A stretch of DNA of 64,000 nucleotides from Primulina eburnea (lineage: Eukaryota > Streptophyta > Magnoliopsida > Lamiales > Gesneriaceae). Made by a program: the position numbers and the translations under genes. The notes beneath the pieces were generated by a model. The model had not been told where the DNA came from. It worked only from the letters and a program-made list of their open reading frames with translations, and searched no databases. The stretch covers positions 34,089,913-34,153,912 of the forward strand of contig NC_133106.1 in assembly GCF_022965805.1 (NCBI RefSeq), given 5' to 3'. Positions within the stretch are counted from its first letter, which is position 1. The number at the start of each line of letters is the position of its first letter. This document shows positions 12,271 through 25,175 of this stretch, piece after piece.

Positions 12271-13024
12271 TCAGATTCCTGTAGGGTAAATTCTGTTTTC
12301 ACCGTCCAAGATTGAATACTGTACTGTTTGACAATCTTCCATATCATATCTAGGGTAAAAAAGTGAGCTTTGTAAGCCATGCTGGTATAAGCCCAATGTC
12401 AAGGACACCCCACCCCCTCCTGCATACGATATGGTTGGGGTTCCACCTCCCGCGGCTGATGAGAAGTCCAATTCTATGGCACCAAAAGAGTTCCCAACTC
12501 CACCAAAACAATGATTCTTTACTTCATTTTCAAGGGTTTTGTTACTTTTTCCGCCATTTTTCTCAGGATTGTTGAGAATCGAAGATAGAGATTCGGAATG
12601 AATTCTAACCAACTGATCATGTGTTGGCTTCTGATCTTTAAATTCTTCCAAGTACATTTCCTCCACCATGGGTTTCCATAGCCTTACTCTAGCATTAATG
12701 AACCAATTGGAGACCTGAAAAAGAGAGAGAGAGTTTATCGGACATGACAAGAAAATAATGTCATAGAGTAACATCTGATCAAATCATTTATTATAGGAGA
12801 TTTGTTGAAGAGATATAGATGCACATGTTTCCTTGATTACATAAATAAATTCTTGATCTTGAATAAAATAATATAGGCTGAAAGGACTCGCCTGGCTTCT
12901 TGAGAGACCTGTTTGGCGTGCTAAAGTGTGTTTATCTATATCATTTGGATACCTGTACAAATCAAGAAAACTTGTCAGCTGTACTCAAAAAATGGAAGTT
13001 AAATAATTAATTAATCTTCTAAAG

Positions 13025-13060
<36 letters not shown>

Positions 13061-14954
13061 TGGAGGATAGTGTGAAAGAGATGGGTTCCTATGGAGGTTG
13101 TAACGAGTACCGATGTCCACACAAAAATAACACAGGAAACCAAGAAAATTCCACAAAGACAAATAAAAATAAATAAATAAACTTGAGACCTATCTATGTA
13201 CACGAACACAAGAAACAATGGAATCTTAAAGGATTCCAACAGAAACTAACAAAAAAAACCGGCTGGAGTCTGCAAAAATAATGATTGAAAACAAGCAAGA
13301 ATCTTAGAGTACTGTTAGAACAGTAAGCAGGATTTTTCATTTTTTATTCCTTCACAGGGTCAAGATTGTACCCAACATATATGTATATTAGGAATAAGTA
13401 TATTTGAAAATTATCAATCCATGGCGGGTATATAAATTATGAACAAGAGATCAGAGCAACTTACGGGTGGAGAAAATGCTCGAAAAGCCAAGCACGCAGA
13501 ACAGAAACCGATCTCTCTGGCAGGCCTCGTTGTGGCCTCCATGGATGATTTTCCATCATGCTCGTTTGCTGGAATAATGCTCTCTGTTGCCTCAAAGCTT
13601 GATCAAGAAGTCTTAATCTTGGTGTTTTCCCTTTACTTGTGCCTGGTACTCCAGAAGCTTTGTCTTCCATTGCCTTCTCTGTGGCCTTCATCTGACTCAA
13701 AATTCCATCTTTAAGGCATCTAAAGTGTTTTGATACAGCTCTTGACGCTGAGGCTGAATAAACAGTCGCAGCTCCATTCCCAGCCACCGCTTCAAATGAT
13801 GATGCTACCGCCTTCATCTGATCGCAGTAGTGCTTGTACCTTCTATCCACCTTCACCCCCACCACCCCAAAAAAATTGCTAACATGAATAAAACAGTAGG
13901 CAAAAAAAGTTACTTTTATGTCAAATGCCAAAAAATTGTAACTTTTCATAATGTTTGTAATTAATTTCCGGCGGATGGTACATAACACAGACTGGTGTGA
14001 AACAGAAGGTTCTGAAATTTAATGGAACTCCATATTTTCTCCATCTGGGCATGCATTAATGGAAAAGAGTCCCGATCCAGAAGGTTGGTTCAGATTTTAA
14101 AGCCTTCCATATTAATTTAAATCAGTTGAAAAAAAAGTTCATTCATCCCAAGAACTAAATATGTGAAAGAAGTACTGAAAATGAAGATCTGCAAAGGAGG
14201 AAATTAATAAATGTACCTCTTCAAGCATTTGAAGCAACTTGGTCGTTCGGTTCTGCAATTCCAAGTGGTCAAGAGCATAAAGTGATTCCTTTGACATGGC
14301 ATGTTCATCCTGCCGTTCACTGGTTTTCTGAATCTTTTGCTTTGAGCTATCAGTTGTATCTGTTCCGAGATTACAGAACTCGTTCAAAAGCTCTTGTATA
14401 GGCCCCAAGAACTTTGAGTTTCCAAACTGAAAGTTTTCTTGCATCATATAGTACTGTTGTTGTCGATTCATATTAATTGACCTAGAACTTGATGGATCAA
14501 ACCTTAAATCAGTTTCTTGTATGAGTTCTAAAGATTGCAGACCAATACTCGAAGGATTTGATGAACTGAGAGAGAGTGAAAGACCTTTGCTTGTCGTTTC
14601 ATTACCTTCACATGACAAAACACATCTCGAAGATGAAAATTCCACAATAGAATTCACTGGTGAAACCATTGAAGAATCATTAATCCCAGGTAAAACATAT
14701 TTATAGTCTTCAATAGAATTACCAGGCCCGTTGATTCCTTTCAAAGAAGAAGGTGAACTGACATGGTTTCCAGGCTTGTTCGAGAACCCTTTCCAGAAAA
14801 CTGAGCTGTTTTCGTGGTTCAGATTCTTTGAAGGAAACCCTAGTAACTCCATGCCTGAAGTACTCAAATTGTATATCTCTGGATTGAGCTCAAAACTTTG
14901 CAACTGATTCACTAAATGAGCCTGCAGATTTTGATTCCCAATTGAATCAGCCAT
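12271..14954 (-). CDS. BEL1-like homeodomain transcription factor
   Basis: Four exons on the minus strand, in reading order: 14954-14217, 13850-13465, 12952-12892 and 12714-12271, giving 542 residues. An N-terminal ZIBEL-type motif (GLSLSLS, about 124-130) is followed by a SKY-like helix ([14 protein letters not shown], about 180-193), the BELL domain (about 222-305), and a TALE homeodomain (about 350-412) containing the PYP loop (HPYPNDIDK) and [13 protein letters not shown] second ZIBEL motif (VSLTLGL, about 498-504) lies near the end. Such proteins bind DNA as heterodimers with KNOX proteins in the nucleus and control meristem and organ patterning. The third exon is exactly 61 bp, a hallmark of the family. 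Its intron appears to start with GC instead of GT. I cannot assign a specific BLH number. Upstream sequence to about 15.9 kb may hold leader exons. Confidence 0.92.
12715..12891 (-). other. Probable GC-AG intron in the homeobox
   Basis: Reading the minus strand, exon 3 ends AGAAGCCAG and the next bases are GCGAGTCC. Exon 4 starts GTCTCCAATTGG after TTTTTCAG. Only a break directly after CAG keeps the invariant homeodomain reading [14 protein letters not shown]. The nearest GT lies four bases further on and would shift the frame. The flanking bases (CAG|GCGAGT) fit the strong consensus seen at rare GC donors. Confidence 0.8.
13026..13056. repeat. (AT)n microsatellite in BEL1-like intron 2
   Basis: An uninterrupted alternating AT run of about 30 bases. 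It lies within the intron between exons 2 and 3 of the minus-strand homeobox gene. Confidence 0.9.
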
Positions 14955-17294
14955 ACAAAACTTCTATATACTGCTTTATATATACAATGACCTTCTTGTA
15001 CAAAAATCAAACCCTGAAAGTACTACAAAATCCCCATTCTCCAGCTGAAAAACCGATCAAGATCCGAACCCATCAATCAAAGAACAACCATTATCTGAAC
15101 AGATATCAACCTATATATCTGTTAACAAGAAACCAAACACGCTTATTTTTGTGTAACTTTTTGATTGAATCTTTTCTTTCCCTATGTGACATACACGTAC
15201 CTTTGTGTGTGCACTATGTTGAGATGCTTAGGGTAAGTACCATATATGAGATGAGTGTTACGTACACTTTAATATATAGCTAATGGTGGTTGCAATGCAA
15301 ATATGACCTTACTTTTGTTACTTACTCTGATTTACCCAACAAGAAAAGTCATGCCATGGAAGCAAACAGAGGAAAAGGAGATACACAAATCTTTGATCCC
15401 AAATACAAATGGAATAAATATGGCCTGATGGCCCTGATCATTGATCGTGACCTCAAAACTTATATTATTATATCCCTGTTTTATTAGAATTAATTAATAT
15501 ATCCATCCACACACACACATATTCACATTTGATGTATATACGACGTGTACAGACAGACAAAAGCTTTAAACTTTCATTGTTCATACATAAAGTTTTCCTG
15601 TTACGAGAAGTTCATAAAAAAGAGTAATGGCCGGTGCATATGTAGGCGATGATTGCATACAAGGTTGTTTCGATCAAACCTACGAATCCCAAGAACTCGA
15701 GCTAATCAGTAGTTGTATATACTATGTCGCAGGCTTTTTCAGACATGGGTTGTTGCTTTGACCTGTGTTGTGTGGCTGTGTTCTGATCAAATTTCAATGC
15801 AACAGTAAATTCGGTGAGTATATAATATATATCATGATCCCTATTTTTGTTATATTTCACAAATAATTGTGGCATATATGTTAGATAAATAATCTCTGCT
15901 GTAAACAAATTGTGAGGGCTTGGAATGGTGTGGCTAGCTTTTTTCTTATATATATATTTTTTATCTATTAAACCACCAGTTTAATTAATCTTGTAATTTT
16001 CTATCTTGGTTTATATGCATTTATTTTCTAAAATAAAATATTTAAGATTTTAGAAATAAGATAATCTATTAAAATCTGATATTAAAAGTGTTTTTTATAT
16101 TTCATATATTGATTTAATTATTTTATATATCAATATTGCGTTGTGGAATATTAGTCCATGACCATGTGTTCCAACTAATTCTAATTAAAGCATTCATTAA
16201 TCAAGGCCTTTCACCAGTCTTCTGTTTTTATTCTTTTCCTCCATCCTTCCTAATTGGGACCATGTGCATTTTTTTCCTTCATTTTTCTAGAATTATATTT
16301 TGACATTATCATAATCAAACAAAATAAAGTGACGATACTCATCCAATTATTGAATCTCAAAATTTCCATGTAAAAGATATACCGGTTCGGTTCATAATTA
16401 GATATTGCTTCCTTTACTTGAAGTCTTGAACAAATTCATTTGTTACTACGTACTAAGAAATCGGTTATATAAAATAACGTTTAAGCTGTAACGAATGTAT
16501 AACTAATTATTTGCATAGCTCTTTAGAGTTGTCCGAGTTGAATGATCATGTGACTGTTTAACCAAAGTTACTGAGTTTGATCACTTACCAATATTTTCTT
16601 GGGATATCATGTACATCGCACAAGGTTTGACAAGTGCAGTTTATCTAACTAGAGTGATTTGCATACTAATGCATTAAACCAATGATTAACGTGTATCGAA
16701 TGTAACGACTGTGAGATCCATCATCATAAAAAAAATAATAAAAATTTGTGTACACAAAATAGATCGTTGAGTTTAAAACCAAAATACACTTAGCTTTCTT
16801 GGCCACATAAGTTGATTTCATAGTTCAAAATGCAAAGCGAATATATATCTTTCACAATTATCCACTCCAAAAAATATATAGAAAAAACTTACCTATATTT
16901 CTTCTTTGAAAAGTACTTGTTTAATTTACATCTTTACTTAATTTGGTTGATTAAATGTCATTGTTGTCATTAATATCATTTTTTCTAATCATATGAGTAA
17001 TCAATTTGGAAAATGAAACAAGACAAAGAGTGCGCCAATGGCATGAAAAAAGTGTCGATATGTTGACCACCAATCGACAAGGAGGCTATTATAATATCTA
17101 TATTTGTATATTTATTATTTTTATTATATTATAATGACATATTCATGGATAAAAATCACATTTGGTCTCTTCATCAAATTTTCCCCTAAAAAATTATATA
17201 CCACCTTATAATCCAAAAAAACTTATAAAAACTAGAGACAAAAATATAATTCGAACAAAAAACATAAAAAATAAATAAATATATAAATATATAT

Positions 17295-17298
<4 letters not shown>

Positions 17299-17338
<40 letters not shown>
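17299..17338. repeat. (TA)n microsatellite
   Basis: An uninterrupted TA run of about 40 bases in intergenic DNA. Confidence 0.9.
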
Positions 17339-17341
<3 letters not shown>

Positions 17342-18570
17342 TTACATAGAAAATAATGCATGTAGTTTCATGTGTACTTCAAAAACATAGTGGTGATTTA
17401 TTTTTGTAAATTTGGTAGTTTTCAATTTATATGAAATTGTCTCATGATATTTGTATCATGTTGTCATAAAAAATCATTTTAGAAATTACTAACTTATTTA
17501 AAGCAACTTCGAATCGAAAACAATTATTATATATATCGAGTATTAATTTATCGATATTTTACTCTAAGGTTATAGAATAAAGTGGAATATGATATCCCAT
17601 TTTTGCTTCCTAACACTCCATTTATTTTCTACAACTAAAATAAATAATCATATTAATGTTTTTAGCAGTCGTAGGCGCCATTAATTGTCAAATAACAAAA
17701 AATATATATAGAGTGGTCCTTGAATAATTTATTATTTATATGTATTTGAGAAAATGGACCCCTACTCTGTATGCCAGTGGACAAAGGCTACAAATTAATA
17801 AATGAAAACCCAGAATTAATTTCGAATCAAATTAGGGACCGTAAAATAACGGTGACATTGGTAAGTCAGTTTTTTTATTTTTTTAAAATAAAATATGTCA
17901 ATTTGACCAATCGAATCATATTATGAATTCCAATGCTTCCAGATAATGAATATATTAAAAGTGTTCAATTTCAGTTCGAATGGACATGAATAGATATATT
18001 ACATATTAAAATGCTGTAATATAATTATTTTTATTCATGGGAAATTAAATTCAGTGTTTTTTATTGTTTCTTTGTGATTTTGATCATTTATATCGACAAA
18101 TTTAACTCTAAGTATGTCACATTTGTTTTTAGGTGTGGTGATGTTTTTAATATCACACAAGCATTCCCTTCCCATTCTTGTGGTTAATATAAATGTCATA
18201 GTAACTCTATAGTAAAAAAATAAATATGGGAAACTTATTCGTACTTCAATTAATACATCGTTTACATTCCATGACGTGTTGGGAAGGCTTCGGGACCGAA
18301 TCAATACTTTTAACTTTGTAAAAATAAAAAATAAAAATATTTAAAAGAATATTGGCAGATACAAGTGAAAGTTAGCTTGAAATTTTTGGTTTCGAGACCT
18401 ATTATATTATATATTGTGAAAAATTAAGTATTACTTGTATTTCCAATGGCTTAAATTTCCACGTGGGAGTCTATCATTTGTTCTCATTCGTCAATTATTT
18501 AGAATCTTTTCCAACTCTTTTACTTATCCCTAATTGTATGGAGTTTTTGAGAATGACAATTGCACGCAAT

Positions 18571-18644
18571 TTGTCATTATCTTAATTCCCACTTCTCTTA
18601 CAATGTGAATATAAAATTGTCATTATCTTAATTCCCACTTCTCT
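18571..18644. repeat. Short direct repeat
   Basis: A 28-base block beginning TTGTCATTATCTTAATTCCC occurs at 18571-18598 and again at 18617-18644, without mismatch. It is non-coding. Confidence 0.75.
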
Positions 18645-20348
18645 TTCTTGTCTGAAATTGCAAGATATATATGGACCAAGACCAAATTGAAGAATTGTGT
18701 GGTAATTAATTTTAAGATACGACGATTGTCTTCCATGATATAACAAATTTCACGTTTTTCTTTTATAAAAATATTTCAAATATTCCATGTTCTTAAATTT
18801 AATAAAACAAAACCGAATTATAATATCTCAATTCGAAACTAATTTGTTTATGGTTCTAGCTTCTCTCTCTGAATTTCAAAGATGGCCTCGACGTTATAAG
18901 TTCTCAAATTTCCAAAGTCAAATTTCGAAATATCAAGTCTATACAGAATACGCTAAAGCATTGCTATTGATTGGGCCTTAGTTAGTGGGCATTGGGCTTC
19001 ACAATTCTAATTTCCATTGATATCAAATTGACTCTCCAATTCTGTTATGGTTAGAAGATGATGGGTTATTAATTGGGCCTTAGTTAGTGAAACTGGGCTT
19101 CAAAATTGTGATTCAGATTTGTGGTTAGAGTTGATGCACTTTGTCATTGACGGTAGTCACATTGATTGTTTTTGTCCTTTGTATTGAACATGTAAATTGA
19201 ATTGAATTGGTGCATGGTTATTACTAGTTTGAACTCGTGACTTGGAACCGATGAATGTCCAGACTGATTTGGGATTTATAAGTTCTTTTTTTACATCAAA
19301 AATTAAAATCGGGCCGTCTCCGAATGACCCACGACTACCTCAAGTCAATGAACAAGATCACTCCTAGATTTTTAACAAATCTTGTCAATTTATCTGTGTT
19401 TGTTGTGTTAATTTAATATTCATGAAAAAGCTAAACATTAGCTTAAATTATTTTGCATAAAGTATGGTCGACATGAGTATTTAAAAAGAGTAATAAAAAA
19501 TTAAAAGTCCTTATCCTAGCAATCATGCTACCTTAGTGGGAAATGGCCACTAAAAAAATTTAAATGGAGCAACCGCAAACGGGCACGTATATGTAAACCA
19601 AACGACAGTTAAAAGGAAGTCAACTCTATTATATTTGGCGGAAGTGTGGGAAGAAATGGGAGGTGAGCCGAAGAGGTGATATTTGATTTAACCCGAAGAG
19701 CAAAATTCAGATTTCAAGAAAAATTAAACTAGACATTTCAAATCCCAGGTCAGACCCCTTGCCCCTGGGACTGAAGGGCAGTAGTTCGAACCGTATGCTT
19801 ATTTACAGAAGTAGTAGTCGAATGATTCCAAAGGTATTCAACAACAGATGGCAAAAAGAGGATCATGCAACCAACAGATTCGGAAACCAGTGATGCATCA
19901 TATGATTAGCATACAATGTAAATCAAGAAAGACAAATGGATACCGAGACTTCAGTAAAAAGTATGTAGCAGAATGAGAAAGTACATCAACGACAAGGACC
20001 AACGTAATCAATGCCGCAATGACCGGTAATTGGATTCACCTGGACTTTGCTAGTTCCTCACCATTCAACATTATCAAACATGAGTAAATTTTCTTTCAGA
20101 AACTAACAACTTTCAAATAGCAAGCGCTCACTGTGTGGCAAAGAATGACAAAATAATCCGAGTAATGAAACTGAACTCAAACTTTTATCAACGTCCACTT
20201 CTTTATTTCTTAGTCCAGGCTAATCTTTTAGCACATCGACCAATTTCTTTGAGAGCTCTATTGGCAAAAACAAATTTTTCGGCTCAGTTTCAAAAAAAAG
20301 GGCTTAGCTCGAAATCCTTTGTCAAGTTCTGACTGTTGAATCTCAAAT

Positions 20349-23300
20349 TCAAGAGTTCTCTATTGAGGCAGATGTGATACGCATTTGTCGAGGTATTTCA
20401 GGCTCTCCATTTCGCCTCCAAAAAGCCCTTCTCCACCAAACTTGAAATCCTCTCTGGATATTTGGACAATCATCACCAGCATTAAGAAACCTATTGAACC
20501 ATGACAGAAAAATCTCTCGCTGCCAGGGCATCGGCAAGGTTAATATTGTGTTGCTAAGACCATCTTCAATTAAATGTCGATCAAGACCTTTGGATGCCCT
20601 CCGCATCCATCCAAAATCATCATAAAATGGCACCAACCATGTCTGCAAAAGCATGCACCTAACGTCTTTCGAGGCTAATAGTTGCCCCTTACCAATCCCA
20701 ACAAAAAATCTGGCCGTAACTCTGCTAACTTCGTATCGGTGAATGACCGGCACTTTCGAATGAGCCTCAGCTAACTCAGACTGTGATGCCCATATCTTCA
20801 AAAACTCCTCAGCAACCTGTCTATCAATCAATATATCCAAAAGCCAATGCAAATTATCAGCCTGTCTGGCTATCTGGCCCACATTCTGTGTTGCTTCTTC
20901 TGCCGCTTTCAGAAAATATTGCCGAAGAAAGTTCAGGCACTCGTCACAAGCCGAGTATAACGACTCCTTTCTCAAATCTGTGTGGGATGAATTCTCACGA
21001 AGCATTTTGGTAACCAAAATTTTCATCTCTCTCCTAGCTTTCTCGTCTTTTCCTTCAAGAACTGCGTGCAAAAGCTTGAGAAGCAATTCTTCATTATCAT
21101 TTCCGTATTCCACCCCTGTGGTAACATCAACAGAAATCCTCTTCAAAACTTCCACAGCTCCAACCCCTTCGAGACGAAGCTCTGATAACAAGGAAGCTAC
21201 CTTCTCTTCTTCATCTTCAGCCCATGGAGCAGCCTCCAAGTACTCCAAGCAAGACAACACTCCAGCATCAAATTCAATTGCCGATGAGACCTAATTACAA
21301 GACATCTACCATATTTTTACAACATAACTGTGGAGTTTAGCTTAATGTTCCAACAACAATCATTCATCTGTTCACAATTCGATAATAATAAATGGTTTAT
21401 CTACGATGAGACATTGGAACGCAAATAATTGTAAAAAAAATCATGGAATAGAAATATAGGCAAGAGTGAGTGAAACTGTGAACAAAGTCTTAACCATTTC
21501 AAGTCAAAGTTTGTTGGTGAAGTCATCTTGAGTGCAAAAAGAACTACTCTAAGGAATCTAGATATTGAAGTAAATCATATTTTTTCAGGGACTTGATTGA
21601 AAGAAATAAAATTCCTAAAACTCTGAGGCATTTGCTCAGTCTTGATTTCCATTCTTATGATGAGAAAGTAGGCTGGCAAAAATCAAACACAAACAATATC
21701 GCTACCAATCAAGTTTCATTCTCTAAATTTCAGGTCCACTGTCAATCAAGATTAATTGTCCAAAGTTTTATAGGTCCATGTGCAGTTGGAAATACTATAC
21801 CATGAATTGAAAATTGGAACAAATCAACATGAATAGATACACTAATGGAAAATATATTTTACTTAAAATAACATTCTACGATAAGATTCTCAAAAGGACC
21901 ATAGTTGAAACTTAATTTATCTTCCAAGCTTTTATTGGGTTCAGACAAGTTTTTGTACAGATGCAATCCAGAATGGGGATTGATGTGACAGATACCCGCT
22001 ACCCTGTTTCACTTACATTATTGCATTTAAGGGTTTGTAAAGATTATTCATATGATGAAACACCGAAACACAAGTAGAGTGTTTTAACATCACGATCAAT
22101 AACTTAGGCGATAAGTTCAACAGCATAGCCGAAAACCCAGTACCAGTCTACTAGGGAGGATATAGTATCTAACTTATTAACCATTCTACAACTGCTCATG
22201 GAATCGATTTGGGATCAGAACATACTGGAAAAGACAAAACCCCCATTCCACAACTACCAGATTCGAGTAAAATTCCAGCCAATTATAGCAACTTCAATAT
22301 TCATAAACTGCACCATGATATGTGGATATCTACAACTTGACTTACATCTACCACAAAATTAAATTCCAAAAAAAAGCAGTTTATGCATCAGTGGAACTCA
22401 AATAGGAAAGTGATCTAGCTCTAAGATCTGGCGAGCTAATCCATCACATTTTAAGTTCTTATTTGTTAGCAAACTTGATCGCTACTTAAACATAACTATC
22501 TCATCTTTATTATCCAGCTTATCCTTCAATACAGTTATGTCCATCTCCAATTTTCTATCATGCCATTCAAAACCTTGCACTTTTTTCCATTCATTCACTT
22601 ATTTTTCAATTCTGGATCAACTTTCACCACCTATCACTAGATTTACATATAGTGAACAAATATAAAGGTTCAACTACATTGAAGAAATGCAGATTAGCGA
22701 TTTCTGAGAGCATTTAAGACTCACCTTGAGAATACCCAACACTCGTGGAACATCTTCCCTCATCAGCCTCTTCCTCAAATCCTTACAATACATCAGCCTA
22801 AGACTCTCGATATAAACTTCAATATCATCACAATCCGCTATCTCCACAATGTATGGCCCCATACTGCGCTGCTGCTTAACCCACTTTTCATTCAATTTCA
22901 AAGCAAAAAATCTGCTATGAGCCACAAGGATCTGTCTATGTACACTCATAGAGACGCTAACCCCATCCTTGGAACTTAAAGTCAGCTTCACATCGCCAGT
23001 ACCCATATCATTAAACTGGTTTCCGGGGCTCCTCGAAGCCAGAAGATCCAATAAACGCTGCTGCATTAGCGCCTTCTTGTCTTGGGGCGGTGGGTTTGCA
23101 GAAAGCTTCGAGCTTTGGGGGTTCTCAAACGGAACAACACCGTTAGGTACAAGGGTCGAGGCTTTGAGGTGGCAATCGGGTTCATTGGACATCATTTCGA
23201 AAAGGGTTGGGCTTGAACGGGTTTTATCCACAAACGGAGGGGGTGACGTTGGGTTGAGAAGGCCAGCGGTAAGTACGGAGTTAAATTTACTGAACGATGA

Positions 23301-23702
23301 CGAAAAATTATCAACCGCGGGATTGGGGCCGCCATTGACAGTGTTCGTGATGGTGTAGGAGTCCATTGTGGAGGGTGAGTGCCGAAATTTGAGATCAACG
23401 GGGGAAGAGAGTGGAAAGGGGTAGGACACTAGTGCTGGCGTAGGCGTGGTTTCAACCGGCAGTGAAGGTGGCGGTTTGGATGCTGAGCAACACCAAGAAT
23501 TGCCTGGAGAAACTACAATGGGAGTGTCAAGCTGGCGGCTTTTATGATGGTTTTGGGTTGTACAAGGGGTGGAAGTAGAAGTTGAGGGTGTCGAGTCCAA
23601 AGCGGCGAAACCAGTGGTGGTGATAGTAGTCTCACGGTAGCGGCGGCGGTTGGGTTTGATGGGTTGGGTTTGGGCTTTGATATGAGTGGTGGTAGCTGCC
23701 AT
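20349..23702 (-). CDS. BTB/POZ domain protein, At1g63850-like
   Basis: Two exons on the minus strand: 23702-22725 and 21290-20349, joined in phase 0 across a 1.4-kb GT-AG intron, giving 639 residues. Residues 1-210 are low-complexity, rich in Thr, Ser and Pro. The BTB domain starts near 234 ([45 protein letters not shown]) and runs to the exon end. The second exon encodes a long helical region ([17 protein letters not shown]) typical of this plant BTB group (Arabidopsis At1g63850, At2g13690 and At3g50780). BTB proteins usually recruit substrates to CUL3 ubiquitin ligases; that role is inferred here and no target is evident. The first ATG (23700-23702) lies shortly after a stretch without conserved coding, so the start is reasonable but unproven. 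Confidence 0.88.
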
Positions 23703-24956
23703 ATGATGATTGAAGAAGTGTCAAGTGTGTTTAGTACTTGGGTCAGCGTGTGCGTGTTTTGGGGGGGTGTTTTTGTCATTTAGCTTTAGGGCTCCATTGG
23801 TCTCATCACCATATTTCGCAAAGTAGAGACAGAATGGTGATTGAAACAAGACAGAAAAGAGAGTTAGATAAAACGAAAACAGAGATGGCAAGATTGATGA
23901 CTCTCTTGCTGATATGAGCTGAGTCATGGATTTTTAATGTGGTCCTTCAACTTTATTCCTCTTGTTATAAAACTTTTGAAATAAGTCAGATGTACTTACT
24001 CATCAAGGTTGATTCAAGCAAAATTGATAATAATATGGGATAGTTTTTGTAAATGGTTAGTGAAGACAATGCTTCAGTACTAAGACCGAAATATAAGTGA
24101 AAAACAAGAAAATGTTACTTAAATTTATCTGTACCTTTCCTATTCCTGGTATTTAAGACATGAAGACCTCTCTTTGTAAATGGAATTTCAACCTGTCTTG
24201 CTCAGAGGATTTGATTCGATTGTTTGAGATTCACATATGTATAGAATAACATGCATAAATACGTTAGGGATATGTTTCTGTTACTATATTAAGTAAATAA
24301 TTAATGAATTCATGTGAACTTCCTTTCAATGGCATCAAATTGAGAAATATACCATATGAAATGTGGAGTGCATATATATTTTTTATATTTGAAAACTTGT
24401 CAATATTTTTTGTGCCAAAATCAAGCGATGATATAATTAAATTGTGGTCTTTAGAGTAGTTAAGAACTTGATTTTGCACATCCCTTGAATGAGAAGTTTA
24501 GATAAAATGGAATTGGAAGTATGGTTGGCAAATTATTGAGCATTATTAGATTTTGGTTTGGCTTTGCCAGGAAGCATTGGAATTCACCAGATTAGATACA
24601 AAAAGGGAGGAAAAATCCCAAACGGAAATTTGAAACCCCACCGATTTGATGTGTTTTGGGCATCCTTTACGTCTTTTGTTTATTGTCTATGATTATATTT
24701 TAACAGAGGTGTGCCGATTGCTTTGGACAATTTTCATAAAGAACCTTGTCTCTTTGGGCATCACTATAGCACAATAGAACATTACTATGGCCAATCAAGA
24801 GCTAGGAATATTATATCTTTGAAGCTAATGTCTATGCTTCAGTTTGTTTGTATTTCATATTTACAATAATGTGATTTGCTCTCTTTAAATTTTTCGAGTT
24901 TAGAAGCTTTAATTCGACTCCTATACATAAAATCTTGGTTTGGTAGTTATATTGAA

Positions 24957-25175
24957 GGATCGATCGTTTGTCGGTTTATCAAAAATTATAATTGATGGTA
25001 ACGCTGCAACTCAAATATTTCAAAGCTTCCAAAACTCTCTACCCTAACAATTTTACTTCTTATAATCAATGAGAATCAAACTCTTGACTTTTTATCTTAT
25101 ACTAATTATAGGATCAAGTGTTTGCTGGTTTACCAAAAACTATAGTTAGTTGTAGCAGTACAACTCAAATATTTT
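24957..25175. repeat. Diverged direct repeat, about 154-bp period
   Basis: Two blocks of about 64 bases (24957-25021 and 25111-25175) share GGATC, GTTTGYYGGTTTAYCAAAAA and ACAACTCAAATATTT-type sequence at moderate identity. Between them, TTATAATCAATGAGAATCAA is the reverse of a motif found in repeats near 11.65 kb and 48.63 kb, so this belongs to a dispersed family. Confidence 0.5.

Larger units (their letters stand above)
14955..19950. other. Upstream region of BEL1-like gene and gene-poor spacer
   Basis: About 5 kb with no coding frame that I can support. The first kilobase (to about 15.9 kb) is likely leader and promoter of the minus-strand homeobox gene. A (TA)n run lies at 17299-17338. 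Local direct repeats occur at 18571-18598/18617-18644 (TTGTCATTATCTTAATTCCC core) and at about 18971/19073 (ATTGGGCCTTAGTTAGTG). Nothing else stands out. Confidence 0.45.

Noticed and set aside
19750..19800. tRNA-like sequence with AGTTCGAACCG
   Set aside because: There is a B-box-like motif but no matching A box and no acceptor stem pairing at the right distance.
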